A DNA stretch of 64,000 nucleotides, from the IMG/VR virus record IMGVR_UViG_3300042566_000762, positions 42,462 to 106,461 of that record. One strand, given 5' to 3'. Shown piece by piece: positions 42,101-51,793 of this stretch; position 1 is the first letter of the stretch; every line of letters starts with the position of its first letter. The translations under genes were made by a program, and so were the position numbers. The notes under the pieces are model-generated. The model was not told the origin of the DNA. It was given only the letters and a program-made list of their open reading frames with translations, and searched no databases. This stretch comes from a virus.

Positions 42101-42130
42101 AAAACTAAAAACCCACCAAATTAAGGTGGG
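42101..42130 (-). terminator. Rho-independent terminator after virion protein B
   Basis: For leftward transcription, CCCACC (42130..42125) pairs with GGTGGG (42117..42112) around a 7-nt AT-rich loop, followed by TTTTTAGTTTT. It lies 25 nt past the stop of the 42156 gene. It is the only convincing intrinsic terminator found in the window. Confidence 0.85.
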
Positions 42131-42155
42131 CCATAGTTTTTATTTTATTCTCCGA

Positions 42156-43397
42156 TTAGAAGTCTAATTTAACTTTGATTGCAACTTCCTTATCAAATGA
42201 TTTTTCAATTGGTTTAGAAGTTTTTGCTACTGCTAATAATTCGTTTGCATCATCATAAAGACCAACTGTTGTAATGTAAACTTTAGGGTCTCTTTCAAAT
42301 GATGAATTAACAAATGCTCCAACTGAACCAGTTACAAATGTTGGATTGTTTGAGAAGTTAAATTCTCTATTGTTTGCTCTTACAAAATAATGTGATGTAG
42401 AAACGTTTTCAGTTCTACGAACCTGGAAATCCATACCACCACTAATTGCCATCAACAATGCAACCGAACCTGAGTTACTACCATTATTTTGATGGTAAGT
42501 TGAAGTTATAGAATTATTTGCTGCGGCTAATTTAGGGTCAACTGCTGATTCCAATGCTTCTGGGTTCAATAAGATGATTCCCATATCAGGATAGAATAAA
42601 CCAAATCCTTTACCATTAGGAGCGGTGTATGAAGAAATTGATGCAGTTAATGCTGAACCAATATTCAATGAACCACTAACCATATTATAAACTCTTCCTG
42701 CAGTTGTTACATTTTCATCTGTTCCACCACTATCATCAATTAAAGTGATAGTTCTAACTGAACCAGAAAGTTCAATTGAAATGTTACCTGGGTCCAATCT
42801 TTCTTTGTATCTTGCTCTATTTACATTGATTGCGTAAAATGATGTCATATCAACTCCAGCTGCAGTAGAACCTGTGTAAACACTAAAGTAAGGGTCTGCT
42901 GAATCTAATAATACGTTTTTGTATTGATTATATGTAGCTTTTGTTGGTAATGTTGAATCATCGTTTTGAGTCAATGTAGGTGCACCAAATCCTCTTGAAT
43001 CACCATATGCGATTGAGAATTGAACCTCAGCTGCTTCAGATGAAGTTTGCATATTGTAAACATCTAAATAGTATTTACCACTAGTAGATGCAACCTGTAC
43101 AGAAGATGTATAATTTGCTTTAACATCCAAAGAACCCGTATCACCACTCCATATTCCAGAAGTTACGATTTCAGTTCTATTAGTTACTTTATCAATTGCA
43201 CCAAATTTTTTATAGATACCATTTGATATTGATGTAATATCTGAACTAATTTGTTCACCTGTACCTAAAAATTGGTTTACAATTCTAACTAATTCGCTAG
43301 TATCTACGGGAGTTCCTGCGGTGTTTGCTGCACCTGCTAAGTATTGCGATATATTACTTGCTAAAAGGGCTCCTCTATTGTCTCTTATTACTGCCAT
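42156..43397 (-). CDS. Virion protein with conserved C-terminal module, B
   Basis: 413 residues. The N-terminal part is helical (MAVIRDNRGALLASNISQYL), the middle is Ser/Thr-rich with FYAINVNRARYKERLDPGNISIEL, which I associate with structural proteins of marine T4-like phages. The C-terminal module (VYITTVGLYDDANELLAVAKTSKPIE) is shared with the 40871 gene. It is followed by the window's strongest terminator, consistent with high expression. Probably a tail or baseplate component; no T4 counterpart assigned. Confidence 0.68.
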   Translation of the reverse strand: MAVIRDNRGALLASNISQYLAGAANTAGTPVDTSELVRIVNQFLGTGEQISSDITSISNGIYKKFGAIDKVTNRTEIVTSGIWSGDTGSLDVKANYTSSVQVASTSGKYYLDVYNMQTSSEAAEVQFSIAYGDSRGFGAPTLTQNDDSTLPTKATYNQYKNVLLDSADPYFSVYTGSTAAGVDMTSFYAINVNRARYKERLDPGNISIELSGSVRTITLIDDSGGTDENVTTAGRVYNMVSGSLNIGSALTASISSYTAPNGKGFGLFYPDMGIILLNPEALESAVDPKLAAANNSITSTYHQNNGSNSGSVALLMAISGGMDFQVRRTENVSTSHYFVRANNREFNFSNNPTFVTGSVGAFVNSSFERDPKVYITTVGLYDDANELLAVAKTSKPIEKSFDKEVAIKVKLDF

Positions 43398-43406
43398 GGT
43401 ATTTTA

Positions 43407-44030
43407 TTATTGAACGTAAGTTACTGTTATTGGAATTGTTTGTGAACCACCCGTTTCGTTACCATAAACTGTAATTGTAGTTCTGATGGTCGAAGTTAAA
43501 GATGGATTTGGAATAAATTTGAAAGATAATCCTTTTGCAATCGCTGCCGTTGCAGATACATCGTCACCGATAAATACTGGAACAGAACCAATTTCAGATG
43601 TTACACCTTCGCCTACAATATCACCTGCATTTTTATTAGATAATACAATAGTATATCCTAAACTTCTATTACCAGCTGGAGATGTAGTTGGAGATAATGC
43701 AACCTCACCACTTTTTTGATTAACTGAAATATTTGGAACACCAAACTCAACAACAGGAATTCTTGTTGTATTTTTTGGAAGGGTTACCAACTTATATTTC
43801 ATAACTTGTGTTTCATCAGGATTAGCTTCTAATACAGGCATATTTTTAATTGCTGCATCGTAATAAGAAGAACCCAATGGATGAGCCGGTTCATAAAGTG
43901 TGTAATCAATCTCATCATCTGCTAATGCAAATTGAGTTATGTTTAAACCCTGACCTGCTGCTAATTTTTCTCTACCTTTTTTGGTAAGAATTGCATCAAC
44001 CGTTAATTCGGTGTTACTTAAATATCCCAT
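43407..44030 (-). CDS. Virion structural protein, unassigned
   Basis: 207 residues. The N-terminus (MGYLSNTELTVDAILTKKGREKLAAG) is a conserved start of small phage structural proteins, followed by a beta-rich Thr/Ser body ending in TVYGNETGGSQTIPITVTYV. It sits 9 nt upstream of virion protein B and has a late-like motif before it. Function unknown. Confidence 0.65.
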   Translation of the reverse strand: MGYLSNTELTVDAILTKKGREKLAAGQGLNITQFALADDEIDYTLYEPAHPLGSSYYDAAIKNMPVLEANPDETQVMKYKLVTLPKNTTRIPVVEFGVPNISVNQKSGEVALSPTTSPAGNRSLGYTIVLSNKNAGDIVGEGVTSEIGSVPVFIGDDVSATAAIAKGLSFKFIPNPSLTSTIRTTITVYGNETGGSQTIPITVTYVQ

Positions 44031-44053
44031 AGTATTATATTAATCGTTTGTTA

Positions 44054-44063
44054 ATAAATATAG
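44054..44063 (-). promoter_or_regulatory. Late-promoter-like motif before the 207-residue virion gene
   Basis: CTATATTTAT on the coding strand, 23 nt before the ATG at 44030, in the gap after the giant tail protein. Confidence 0.42.
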
Positions 44064-44078
44064 TTTTTATAAAAATTA

Positions 44079-47000
44079 TTACTCAACTTCTAAAATTGGT
44101 TCATTTGCATCTCTACCTGCTTTACTTACTTTCAATGTATTAGGGTTAGTAGTAAAGGTTTCAATAGGAGAACTACCATCTAAAGTAGTTGCCGCAGTGT
44201 TTTTTGAACCTTTAAAGAAACTATTTTCCAATCCTCTTGTTAAATCCGAAGTATTTCTATAATGTGTTGATAAATATCCACTAACTGGTTTTACCGAAAT
44301 TATATTACCTTTAACTGTCGGTATAGTTGAACCCGAAAATGGTTGTATGTTCAAAGAGGTTTCAGTATAAACCGAAGATGTCAATATATAACCATCTCTA
44401 GGGTCACCACTACCATTTATTGTAGTTTTATATTTTAAAATATCTCTACTCTTTTGTTCAGTTACTAAATTAACTCTAATTCTTTCTTTAACAATATTTC
44501 TATTTGTATCATAATAAGTTCTAATTGCAGAACCACTTTCAGCATAAATACCAAACCCAATCGTTTCATAGTCACTTTGACCAACCACTATATTACTATT
44601 AATTAAATCAATTTCAGTCAATATAGTCGGTTCACCCAACCCTGCATTAATATTTGTATATTGTTGATATGAATCACTTGATAAAACAAAATTATCATTT
44701 GTATTAATTAACGAATCATATTGATAATTATTTGCTGTAATTTGGTCTATTGTGGTATCAGTTATTAATGTTTCAAATTGGCCATTTTCACCAGATAAAT
44801 TTTCCCCCAAATTTGAATCTATTATAACTTCCAATTGTCCGTTGTCTGCAGTCAATGTTGTCGTATCTGAAAAATGTATGGTTGCATCTTTTTGATAATC
44901 TTCTGCAGTTGGTTTTTTATGAGAAACTTTACTTCTTTCTAAAATGTGTGGTTCAATCAATAAACCAGTAGTTGCTTTAACTCTTGCCGGTAACATTTTC
45001 TTAATATCCTCAAACATAGATTTCTCATATAGTTTTATTAAGTTAATGTATGCGTAAATATCTCTACCATCAAATCTTTGGAAATAATAATTTCTCAAAT
45101 CATCCAAACGTTTATAATTTGATTTGTATCTATCGGCCGGGTCACCTATGTAATTATCTAAATTAACACCACCCAATGATTTGGCAATATCAATATTCAA
45201 TTCCTTTGTAGGAGAGAAGAATAAACCAACTCTATTAGAATCGGTAGGAGATTGGTCAAATGCTTTTTTAGTAGAACGATTTTTTGATGATAAATCAACA
45301 CCTTCAGAAACATTTTTACCATTCATTGTATATTGTTCTTCAAATCTTACTTTATTTGTTGAATATCTAGTAGAACCAACATCAGGTATCTCCAACACAA
45401 CACTTCTATCTATTGGTTCGAATTGGTATGGATAAGTTGTTATAGATGTAAACCCATACGCACTTGCCGTAAATGATGCCGATGGATTTAGTGAATATAT
45501 GGGTTGTAAGTTTCCATCTTCATAATCATTTCTTGTCAATGATGCGGAAAAATACATATTTGTATCCACATTTATTAAAGAAGATGTTTGATTTAAGTTT
45601 TTAGGATATTCAAAATCTAAACGGAAATATAAATCATCGGTTGATGACGAAATGTGGTTACCATTAATCATTTCAGGAAACGAAACGTGTTCATAGAATC
45701 TTTCCTTTTGTAATGGTGTACTCCATAAACGAAATTCATCAACACTACCTGTAAAATTATTACCCATTCTAATATACGACCCATCATTCCAACTAGATGA
45801 TATGGCTAATATAGACGATGAATATGATTGTTGAAATATAGTTCTTTCCTTATCAGATTGCCTTATGTTTAATTCAAAATTATGATAACTACCACTTACT
45901 TCTCTACTAACTCCAATACCAAAAAATCTATTATTGAAAATAGGTAATAAAGATGACGATATAGCAGAACCACTATAATTAAGTGTTACAACTCCATAAT
46001 TACTATCTGTGCTTCCACTTAAATTTAATATGATACCACCACTGCCACTAATAATATTGTAATTACCTGATGTATATGGTTTTACAAAAAATTCAATTGT
46101 ATCGGGTTTTCTATTTCTTTCAGTATTTTTCCATTCAAATTCAATATAAGAACCACTTATCATATTAAGAGCGGTTGTAATATTATCCATTACCAATTTA
46201 CTCTTTGATATATCAGTTACCTCTGGCCCTCCGAATTCTAATATTGAAAGATTAGATGATGGTATACCATAACAACTTAATAATGCGTAAACTCCTCTTC
46301 GAGTTCCTTTATGTTTTAGTAAGTAAGGTAGATTGTTTGCAATTCTTCTCCAAATTTCAAATGTTCTTTGCTTAGCTGGACTGATATTTTTTGTTGTGCC
46401 TTCACTATCCACCCCAAATACATATTCCCAAAGTTTAGCATCATCTGCCAAATTTTTAGCATCCCAATTAAAAGACTTTAAAACATCAAATAATAATCTA
46501 TCAGGAACACCATTTTTTGATTTATATCCCAAACCTCTACCGTTTTCAATGGATTTTGTATAATAATAAATTACATCAAAATGATGAGCCAACATATTCA
46601 ATAATAAATGAAAACTTTCGGAATTTTCAACATCATTGATAAATGTTGGAATATTATTCATAACCCAATTAGGATTTTCTAAATCAAATGTCTCAGCTGC
46701 AACCGATGCTGATGCATACCAATTGGTGACATTTGTATTTGTATGATATAATCTATTACCACCAATATCATGTGGCCAACTCAAAGAAGATGATGTATAT
46801 AGGAATGCTTCAAAACCGTCAAATCCTTGAAGTATTTGATTTTTCTTTATTATTTGTTTTTCAACTTCTTGCTTTGATACCAATTCATTTACATATGAGC
46901 CTGAGGGCCCACCCGTATAATTGGTTGATGCTGATGTAATTAATTGTTCGTATTTTTCAATTAATTGAACTTTATAAACAAAATTATCTACTCTTTCTTT

Positions 47001-49340
47001 TGCTGAACTAAAATGAACAAAATTATCCCACAAATATCCTTCTAATGGATTTGAACCAGATGCATAATCTATATTTAAATCGTCTTGATACGATAATGAC
47101 GAACTTAAATACGTTGTAACTAAACTATTTGCAGATGTCGAACTACTTAATATTAAATTATCTAAAGATTCATATGTAGTAGATTTACCAGTAGTAAAAT
47201 CAACTTCTATATTAAAATTAGGCCCCTTTATTGGTGGACATTTTAAAGTATCTTGTTCATTTAAAATTATTGTTTCTATCAAAGGATTACTCATTAATTT
47301 TGTAATCCAAAATGTAGAGTTTTCATTTATATTTGCCGGAATGGGTGAATATAATTTTAATATAATAGATTTAACTTCTTTATCAACTATTTCATTTCCT
47401 AATTCATCTTTCTTTTTAGATGATAATGTCCAATTATCTTCCTCATACGATGACACTAATATTTGTTCATCGTCACCAAAATTTGCAAGATGAGTTAAAT
47501 ATTTACTATCTTTCTCCGGCTCTATAAATGATAATTTATTTATAAATGCATCATAAATAGATTTTTTTATAGAATTTTCATCCAAATATATAGATGGGTA
47601 AAATATCTGAGTTACAACTTCATATTCATTACCATTTAAAGCTTCCGCACCTCCATTATTTCTTGGTAACAAATATAATGTTATATTATCACTACCATTC
47701 CATTGAGGAAATCTGTCAGATAAATTTCTTAAATTTATTTTAAAAGAACCATTTGGTGTTAATTTTTCAAATAATCCTACTTTTGTTTTATCTTTTAAAA
47801 GTAAAAAAACATCAACAAAACTGGTTGCAAATGTGTTATATTCTACTTCCCATTCTATTTGCAAATCCGAAAAAGATGGAACATCAATTACTTCTGGAAA
47901 CAATACCTGAGTTATTGAGGGGTAGTCATTAATAGCCGTAAATGTGATTAAAATTTCTACTCTTTGTCCGGTACCGTATAATTTAGATGTTGGGGTTAGT
48001 ATGACCTTTTTAGTTCCATAAACTTCATTGAAGTCTTTTTGAAAATATAAACTTACATACCCAACGCCTGCTTCGGTTAGAATATATTTGTCGGTTGATG
48101 TGTATGCAATTACCTCATCCGCATTTTCCGTTCTAAATGCAATTCTTATTTCTTTTTCTAAATCGGAATCCTTTACTTGTACATTATATTGAGTTTCGGA
48201 AACCATAATAACAGGTGTAGCTACATTGATTTCTTTTTCCAATATTGCAACAACAACTATACCGGATGATAATTCTTTACCTGTTAATTTGAATGCTTTA
48301 CCAACCGAATTCCATTTTGAATAATCACCCTCCGGACTATTTTGTGCAACGGTTAGTGATGTGTAGTATATGTTTTTATATAAATACGAAGTGGATATGT
48401 CACCAACAATTGATAAATTAACATCTGAATTTTCTAAAACCGATTTATTTATACTTTTATTATTAGTATTACCATCTGCTAATGAAATTGTTCCAAAATC
48501 TACCTTCCCACTAGAATTATTTAATATTTCATAATTTAATTTTAATATATCGCCCAATTCATTTTTGAAATTAGAAGAAAATCCAATTTCATAATTTATT
48601 ATAGCAGGTGTAACGGGTTCAACCGGAACATTATTTTCTTTTGAAATTGCTTTAAATTTAAATTCTAAATTTATTGTTCCTGATGTCGAATCTAATCGCC
48701 TTTCAGATGATGCATAAGTTCCATCGGTATTTAATATAAATTCTTGTATTGCAATTACTTCCGTAAATAAAACATCATTTGTCGTTAATGATGGTTTGTA
48801 GTTATACTTAAATGAGTTATTATATGTTCCATATTCGGATAACCCACTAAACCCGGTATTACCACCCATACCACCAAACATAGATGAATATGGATTTATG
48901 TTTAAATCAAAATTTGTGAACTTTAATTCGGAGTTATATGAGTATTTTTTAGAAACACTTACTGTAAAATAATTTTCAGCTGTTTTATTATTTGATATTG
49001 CTTTATATGTTCTACTACTTCCAAATGTGGTTGATGGGGCAAATGTATCTACTACCGATAAACCGACACCAATGTTAGAACCATCTCTTTCAAATTGAGA
49101 ATTTTCAGGAGAAGTTAAATATATTTTTAATGCACCTGCATCATTTGATGTATACGATGGTGGTATAAAAGTTTGATTTGGTTCAACTGGAGGAGTATAA
49201 CCACCACCACCCGTACTACCGCCTGATAAATTGGGAAACGATTCATATTGGCCGATACCATCCCATGATGGATTTGTTAGTTCACCACCCATCATATCCT
49301 GAACATTGGCCTTATATTGTTTAAAATGCTTTACTCCCAT
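44079..49340 (-). CDS. Giant tail/baseplate protein with LamG domain
   Basis: 1753 residues. The N-terminal ~80 are Gly/Pro-rich; ~80-620 look like serial Ig/FN3-like beta domains. Around 1000-1030, NLPYLLKHKGTRRGVYALLSCYGIP resembles the tail-protein-I type baseplate motif. Residues ~1050-1225 form a LamG-like lectin domain (IEFFVKPYTSG to EFRLWSTPLQKERFYEH). Residues ~1490-1570 contain four imperfect short repeats of the type TADNGQLEVIIDSN. The protein is therefore probably a baseplate-attached, glycan-binding structure. It is preceded by a late-like motif. Confidence 0.7.
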   Translation of the reverse strand: MGVKHFKQYKANVQDMMGGELTNPSWDGIGQYESFPNLSGGSTGGGGYTPPVEPNQTFIPPSYTSNDAGALKIYLTSPENSQFERDGSNIGVGLSVVDTFAPSTTFGSSRTYKAISNNKTAENYFTVSVSKKYSYNSELKFTNFDLNINPYSSMFGGMGGNTGFSGLSEYGTYNNSFKYNYKPSLTTNDVLFTEVIAIQEFILNTDGTYASSERRLDSTSGTINLEFKFKAISKENNVPVEPVTPAIINYEIGFSSNFKNELGDILKLNYEILNNSSGKVDFGTISLADGNTNNKSINKSVLENSDVNLSIVGDISTSYLYKNIYYTSLTVAQNSPEGDYSKWNSVGKAFKLTGKELSSGIVVVAILEKEINVATPVIMVSETQYNVQVKDSDLEKEIRIAFRTENADEVIAYTSTDKYILTEAGVGYVSLYFQKDFNEVYGTKKVILTPTSKLYGTGQRVEILITFTAINDYPSITQVLFPEVIDVPSFSDLQIEWEVEYNTFATSFVDVFLLLKDKTKVGLFEKLTPNGSFKINLRNLSDRFPQWNGSDNITLYLLPRNNGGAEALNGNEYEVVTQIFYPSIYLDENSIKKSIYDAFINKLSFIEPEKDSKYLTHLANFGDDEQILVSSYEEDNWTLSSKKKDELGNEIVDKEVKSIILKLYSPIPANINENSTFWITKLMSNPLIETIILNEQDTLKCPPIKGPNFNIEVDFTTGKSTTYESLDNLILSSSTSANSLVTTYLSSSLSYQDDLNIDYASGSNPLEGYLWDNFVHFSSAKERVDNFVYKVQLIEKYEQLITSASTNYTGGPSGSYVNELVSKQEVEKQIIKKNQILQGFDGFEAFLYTSSSLSWPHDIGGNRLYHTNTNVTNWYASASVAAETFDLENPNWVMNNIPTFINDVENSESFHLLLNMLAHHFDVIYYYTKSIENGRGLGYKSKNGVPDRLLFDVLKSFNWDAKNLADDAKLWEYVFGVDSEGTTKNISPAKQRTFEIWRRIANNLPYLLKHKGTRRGVYALLSCYGIPSSNLSILEFGGPEVTDISKSKLVMDNITTALNMISGSYIEFEWKNTERNRKPDTIEFFVKPYTSGNYNIISGSGGIILNLSGSTDSNYGVVTLNYSGSAISSSLLPIFNNRFFGIGVSREVSGSYHNFELNIRQSDKERTIFQQSYSSSILAISSSWNDGSYIRMGNNFTGSVDEFRLWSTPLQKERFYEHVSFPEMINGNHISSSTDDLYFRLDFEYPKNLNQTSSLINVDTNMYFSASLTRNDYEDGNLQPIYSLNPSASFTASAYGFTSITTYPYQFEPIDRSVVLEIPDVGSTRYSTNKVRFEEQYTMNGKNVSEGVDLSSKNRSTKKAFDQSPTDSNRVGLFFSPTKELNIDIAKSLGGVNLDNYIGDPADRYKSNYKRLDDLRNYYFQRFDGRDIYAYINLIKLYEKSMFEDIKKMLPARVKATTGLLIEPHILERSKVSHKKPTAEDYQKDATIHFSDTTTLTADNGQLEVIIDSNLGENLSGENGQFETLITDTTIDQITANNYQYDSLINTNDNFVLSSDSYQQYTNINAGLGEPTILTEIDLINSNIVVGQSDYETIGFGIYAESGSAIRTYYDTNRNIVKERIRVNLVTEQKSRDILKYKTTINGSGDPRDGYILTSSVYTETSLNIQPFSGSTIPTVKGNIISVKPVSGYLSTHYRNTSDLTRGLENSFFKGSKNTAATTLDGSSPIETFTTNPNTLKVSKAGRDANEPILEVE
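44640..44860 (-). repeat. Four imperfect protein repeats in the giant tail protein
   Basis: The encoded segments TADNGQLEVIIDSN, SGENGQFETLITDT, TANNYQYDSLINTN and SSDSYQQYTNINAG are consecutive variants of one ~18-25-residue unit. The DNA copies have diverged, so this is a protein-level repeat, likely a beta-spacer near the C-terminus. Confidence 0.6.
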
Positions 49341-49352
49341 TTATTCTTTTTT

Positions 49353-49364
49353 TATAAATATCTT
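49353..49364 (-). promoter_or_regulatory. Late-promoter-like motif before the giant tail protein
   Basis: AAGATATTTATA on the coding strand, 12 nt before the ATG at 49340. Identical over 12 bases to the motifs before 10793 and 42082. Confidence 0.5.
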
Positions 49365-49367
49365 ATA

Positions 49368-50639
49368 TTATGTAAATTCCACTCGTTCTCTACCCATTCC
49401 ACCACCTGGCAAATTCTGTCTGTCCAATGTATCATATTCTCGGTAGATACTTCCACCGCCACCACCCTGACTAGGAGTTGGTAAAACCACTTTTGGGGCC
49501 GGTGGTTCTATCGGTGCAGGTGCAGTAACTACTATTGGTTCGGTTATAACTGCTGGTTCTATAATTTGTGGTTTTGCAACCGGTTCTTTTTTAATAGGAA
49601 CTTCACCAACAAATGTGTCATTTAAATTAATTTGAACTTTGTCACCATCGTATACATTTCTTACAAATGTAGTCGGAGTTTTAAATGTTTCTAAATTATT
49701 TGCAATTTGTTTTCTTAATTCTACTATTGCAAATTCTTTAGGAAGGGTTTTAATTTCAACCGGTCTTCTTTTTAAAGTTTTAATATTAAAATCAACACAC
49801 TCAAATAATATTTTCTTAATTTCATTTGTCAATATATTGAAATCATATTGGTCACAATCATCAAATCGTTCTTCAGATGGTTTACCAAATTTTGATTCAG
49901 TAATATTATAGTATTTATTGTTTAAATAATAATTTACCGATGTTTGAAAATCTACATATATTTTTTTTCTAAAATCTGGAAACTTACTTAAACCAAAATC
50001 TTTTTTTAATACATTAAAAAAATCTTTACCAAATTGAGTTTGTAATGCTGAATCGATTCCTTCTAAAAAACTACCTTCAAATGCATATATCGAATCTAAT
50101 AGTGATTTTTTATAATATTTAAAATCTTTACTTAAGTTTTGTAAATTATTAAATTCTCTATTTGTAATTGAATTTATATTTTCATCTTTTGTTTTCAAAG
50201 GTAAAATACGAATTTCTTCTCTTGAAGGAGAAATTTCTTGTATCCATACTCTTGTTAATAAATTATCCGTTCCTACTCTATTTCTAACAAAATTTATATT
50301 AAGTTTAAGAATACCATTTGTAAATCCTAAATCATTTAATAATTTTTCTGCATCAATTGCTAATTCTTTTAAACCACCTTTATTTATGATAGAATGCATG
50401 TAATGTTTAATCTCACCCTTCTTTATATAAGCAACATTATTACCAGATTTTTGTGGTAATAAATTACTATTGATGTCGTATACGGAAACTTCCATTACAT
50501 CATATTTACAATCACCAAAATCGGTTTCTTGTATTTCATTTTTTGAAACTATAAATAAATCATCTGCTAACAAAAATTTTCCTTTGTTATCTGTGTTTAC
50601 ATCAATTTGTTCAAAGTTTGTATATTTTTTAATACTCAT
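49368..50639 (-). CDS. Virion/baseplate-associated protein with Pro-rich tail
   Basis: 423 residues. The first ~320 are mixed alpha/beta, with cysteines at DDCDQYDFN and FECVDFN but no recognisable motif. Residues ~350-400 are Pro/Val/Ala-rich (KPQIIEPAVITEPIVVTAPAP), followed by GGGGG and a short end REYDTLDRQNLPGGGMGRERV. The flexible tail suggests a linker to another baseplate part. It is located between the giant tail protein and a coiled-coil protein in one operon. Confidence 0.62.
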   Translation of the reverse strand: MSIKKYTNFEQIDVNTDNKGKFLLADDLFIVSKNEIQETDFGDCKYDVMEVSVYDINSNLLPQKSGNNVAYIKKGEIKHYMHSIINKGGLKELAIDAEKLLNDLGFTNGILKLNINFVRNRVGTDNLLTRVWIQEISPSREEIRILPLKTKDENINSITNREFNNLQNLSKDFKYYKKSLLDSIYAFEGSFLEGIDSALQTQFGKDFFNVLKKDFGLSKFPDFRKKIYVDFQTSVNYYLNNKYYNITESKFGKPSEERFDDCDQYDFNILTNEIKKILFECVDFNIKTLKRRPVEIKTLPKEFAIVELRKQIANNLETFKTPTTFVRNVYDGDKVQINLNDTFVGEVPIKKEPVAKPQIIEPAVITEPIVVTAPAPIEPPAPKVVLPTPSQGGGGGSIYREYDTLDRQNLPGGGMGRERVEFT

Positions 50640-50645
50640 AATCTA

Positions 50646-51791
50646 TTAATATGAATCTGGATGATTTTTTGTATATTTAGTTGGATATGATTTTGATGCC
50701 GATTTGCCATCACCTTTTGTTACTGTAACAGTTAGTTCCGATTTGTAATCAGTAGAACCACTCCATCCAAATGTTTTTTTCTTAGAATCTTTACCCTCAC
50801 CTGCTTTACCAATTATTCCCAATTCAACAGTCTCACTCGCACCAGCTGCAATTGGAAAAGATTTGCCTTTAGGAAATGCCATCCAATTTGTATTAAATCC
50901 AGATGGATTTGCATGACTTAATGTTATGGTTACCGGTGTTTTATCATTGTTTGTAAAATCTAAGATACCGCCACTATTCCATTTAGTATCACCACTTTTT
51001 GCGTTTTGTTTTGATGCAATTTTAAATTCTTTATCGTTAGATGGGCCGTTAATTTTTAAAATAACAACTTCATTTATCACATCTGCACCACCCGCTAATG
51101 CTTGTGCCTGTGTTCCTGTTGTAATAGCCTGTTGTTGTTGGACTGCACCCAATTGTGCTTGTAATCCTTCAATAATTGAATTTAATGAATCAATTTGTTT
51201 AATCAATGCTTCAATTTGAACTTTATATCCTGAGTTTTGTGATTGTAGTGATGTTCTTAATATTGATTCTTCCACCGATTTTTGAACTGCAGTTTGAATT
51301 TGGTCTGTAAAAAGATTTAATGTATCTTTTAATGTTTCCATTTGATTTGCAATTAAATCATCTTTTTGTTCTATTGTTAATTTTTCAATAGTTACCCTCT
51401 TAACCTCATTATCTAACCTTTGTATTTCATTAACAGCAACTTGATAAATTGTATCTAAATCATTATATTGTTTTTGTAAATCAGCATATTGTAAAGATAG
51501 TTTATCATAAATTGGTTTGGGAATTAAATTTAAATTTGGTTCCGGAATATTTGGTTTTAGTTCGATGACGTTTACATTAATTGCTTTTTTAATTTCGTCT
51601 TCATCGTATTTATCTTTATTTAATTCTTTAAATATCAATGAGGACGCGACGTTTTTATTATCAACAATTGTTACATTATATTCGTTTTTAGCAATAGCTT
51701 CCGAACCAGATGAAATTAATATAGATTCTAATCTATTACTTCTTTCTTCTTGTAATTTTTGTGCAATCGTTTCAAGTGCAGTTAGTGCCAT
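50646..51791 (-). CDS. Coiled-coil virion protein with C-terminal beta domain
   Basis: 381 residues. About 85-225 is a long coiled coil (QKQYNDLDTIYQVAVNEIQ, QIEALIKQIDSLNSIIEGLQ) ending in a Gln/Ala-rich stretch. The last ~140 residues (from VILKINGPSNDKEF) form a beta-rich Gly/Lys/Ser domain. A trimeric fibre or whisker-like shape is likely. No T4 homologue recognised. Spacing to neighbours is 2-6 nt. Confidence 0.65.
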   Translation of the reverse strand: MALTALETIAQKLQEERSNRLESILISSGSEAIAKNEYNVTIVDNKNVASSLIFKELNKDKYDEDEIKKAINVNVIELKPNIPEPNLNLIPKPIYDKLSLQYADLQKQYNDLDTIYQVAVNEIQRLDNEVKRVTIEKLTIEQKDDLIANQMETLKDTLNLFTDQIQTAVQKSVEESILRTSLQSQNSGYKVQIEALIKQIDSLNSIIEGLQAQLGAVQQQQAITTGTQAQALAGGADVINEVVILKINGPSNDKEFKIASKQNAKSGDTKWNSGGILDFTNNDKTPVTITLSHANPSGFNTNWMAFPKGKSFPIAAGASETVELGIIGKAGEGKDSKKKTFGWSGSTDYKSELTVTVTKGDGKSASKSYPTKYTKNHPDSY

Positions 51792-51793
51792 TG

